A stretch of 64,000 nucleotides of DNA, taken from Citrobacter freundii. Its GTDB lineage: Bacteria > Pseudomonadota > Gammaproteobacteria > Enterobacterales > Enterobacteriaceae. Position numbers and translations under genes: made by a program. Each line of letters opens with the position of its first letter. Positions within the stretch are counted from its first letter, which is position 1. A model generated the notes under the pieces. The model was not told where the DNA came from. It saw only the letters and a list, made by a program, of their open reading frames with translations, and ran no database searches. This document shows, in pieces, positions 62,904 through 64,000 of the stretch. The stretch spans positions 248,001-312,000 of the forward strand of contig NZ_JAALBX010000001.1 of assembly GCF_011077955.1 (NCBI RefSeq), written 5' to 3'.

Positions 62904-64000
62904 TTATTCCTCGAAATACCAGTACCCCTGGTTAATCAGATCCGTTAACGTTTCCATAAACGCCTGATTGTCCAGCGCAGCGCCTAATTGCGCTTTGCTG
63001 ATAGAGGTATACCGGCACAGCGCATCACAAGCGACAGGATCGACGGTATCGAGCTTTTCGCTGTTGATAAAGAAGCTGTCGTTAATGTTCAGCACACGCA
63101 GCCCGCTCAGTCGTGAAAGCGTTTCGCCATCCATCAGCGCATCCACCACTTCCTGGGTTTCATACGGCGGCTCGGCTGGCGCGATATCCAGTTCGTGGCG
63201 TGGCGTGGTCGCGAAGCGGCCGAACCACTGTTTAAAATCTTCCGGCTGTTTGATCATGGCGATCATCATGTCGCGCAGGCGATCCAGTTCGTACTGCTCC
63301 ACGCGGCCCGGATGCTCCCGGCAGGTGAGATCCGGATCGCTGTAATGCTCGCCGCCCAGATCGTTTTCCAGCGCGTAATCCGCAAAACTGCTTATCAAAT
63401 CGCGCCCGTTCGGCCCACGGAAGCCAACCGAGTAGTTCAGCGCCGTTTCATGGGTAAAGCCGTCGTGCGGGAATCCTGGCGGAATATAAAGAATGTCGCC
63501 AGGTTCCAGATCTTCATCAATGATCGGCGGGAACTGATCGACATGCAGCAGCGCCGGGTGCGGGCAGAACTGACGCATCGGCAGCTTGTCGCCCACACGC
63601 CAGCGACGGCTGCCCATGCCCTGAATAATAAACACATCATACTGATCGATATGCGGCCCCACGCCGCCGCCCGGCACGGAATAAGAGATCATCAGATCGT
63701 CCAGACGCCAGTCCGGCAGCACGCGGAACGGACGCACCAGCTCCGCCGACGGCATATGCCAGTGATTGACCGCCTGCGCCAGCAGCGACCAGCCCGTTTC
63801 GCCGAGATTATCGAAATCTTCGAACGGGCCGTTAGCGGCCTGCCACTGACCATTTTTGTGGCTCACCAGACGGCTATCAACCTCCGGCTCCATCGCCAGA
63901 CCCGCCAGCTCGTCAGGCGTAATCGGATCGACAAAATTCGGGAAGGCGTTTTTCAACACAACAGGTTGTTTCTGCCAGTATTTCTCTAAAAATTCGGGCC
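62904..64000 (-). CDS. roxA: RoxA/YcfD-type ribosomal oxygenase (50S L16 arginine hydroxylase), 5' end missing
   Basis: Fe(II)/2-oxoglutarate-dependent JmjC-type hydroxylase. E. coli YcfD (RoxA) hydroxylates an arginine of ribosomal protein L16. The frame stays open to the window edge and begins PEFLEKYWQKQPVVLKN, which lines up with residues 10-26 of YcfD, so about ten codons are missing. An internal GTG at 63959 is not the start. The iron ligands H and D are in GGGVGPHIDQYDVF, with the distal histidine in the HETALNYSVGF region. In E. coli ycfD lies in the phoPQ region, not beside yhaL, so this may be a moved gene or a second copy. Confidence 0.88.
   Translation of the reverse strand, partial: PEFLEKYWQKQPVVLKNAFPNFVDPITPDELAGLAMEPEVDSRLVSHKNGQWQAANGPFEDFDNLGETGWSLLAQAVNHWHMPSAELVRPFRVLPDWRLDDLMISYSVPGGGVGPHIDQYDVFIIQGMGSRRWRVGDKLPMRQFCPHPALLHVDQFPPIIDEDLEPGDILYIPPGFPHDGFTHETALNYSVGFRGPNGRDLISSFADYALENDLGGEHYSDPDLTCREHPGRVEQYELDRLRDMMIAMIKQPEDFKQWFGRFATTPRHELDIAPAEPPYETQEVVDALMDGETLSRLSGLRVLNINDSFFINSEKLDTVDPVACDALCRYTSISKAQLGAALDNQAFMETLTDLINQGYWYFEE

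Noticed and set aside
63957-63959. GTG at 63959 as the start of the RoxA-like gene
   Set aside because: The frame continues upstream to the window edge with residues that align to the YcfD N-terminus, so the gene is simply cut.

Overview
The window is chromosomal DNA from a member of the Enterobacteriaceae. Almost every protein matches an Escherichia coli K-12 gene in length and motifs, and local gene orders such as serB-radA-nadR, deoCABD, rimI-holD, yjjQ-bglJ, dnaT-dnaC, uxaCA/exuT and yqjABCDEK are kept. It is not E. coli or Salmonella. It carries a Kch-type channel between lplA and deoD, a diguanylate cyclase beside fhuF, an orphan PTS permease, a lone dsdA, and a GH127/symporter/AraC cassette between alx and sstT. 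The genus cannot be fixed from sequence alone; an Enterobacter/Cronobacter/Kosakonia-type genome is a guess. I see no prophage, insertion sequence, integron or CRISPR array.

The layout is a mosaic of two regions that are far apart in E. coli K-12. Bases 1-959 are the end of ygjG (E. coli about 69 min). Bases 1015 to about 36000 are a block that lies near 99 min in E. coli: nadR, radA, serB, ytjB, lplA, [kch-like], deoDBAC, yjjI-yjjW, yjjV-yjjU, ytjA, osmY, prfC, yjjG, rimI-holD, rsmC, three tRNA-Leu genes, yjjZ, [diguanylate cyclase], fhuF, [PTS EIIC, YbaK-like], bglJ-yjjQ, yjjP-yjjB, dnaT-dnaC, yjjA and opgB. After dsdA the 69-min order resumes at 37499: fadH, rlmG, ygjP, ygjR, alx, [GH127 cassette], sstT, ygjV, uxaAC, exuT, exuR, yqjA-mzrA-yqjCDEK, yqjF, yqjG, yhaH, yhaJ, yhaK and yhaL. 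The window closes inside a roxA/ycfD-like hydroxylase gene. The 99-min block therefore sits, inverted relative to its neighbours, between ygjG and fadH.

Functional groups: deoxynucleoside salvage and catabolism (deoCABD with DeoR and CRP sites, next to the uncharacterised glycyl-radical pair YjjI/YjjW); NAD and lipoate cofactor work (nadR, lplA); DNA replication and repair (radA, holD, dnaT, dnaC); translation (prfC, rimI, rsmC, rlmG, tRNA-Leu, RoxA-like); iron (yjjZ, fhuF); hexuronate catabolism (uxaC-uxaA and exuT under exuR); envelope homeostasis (opgB, yqjA, mzrA, osmY); and pH/manganese control (alx behind a yybP-ykoY riboswitch).

The parts least explained by known biology are the YjjI/YjjW pair woven into the deo control region, the putative L-arabinofuranoside cassette at 43592-48038, the orphan PTS permease, the cyclase between two iron genes, and the AT-rich 793-bp gap ahead of yjjQ-bglJ.
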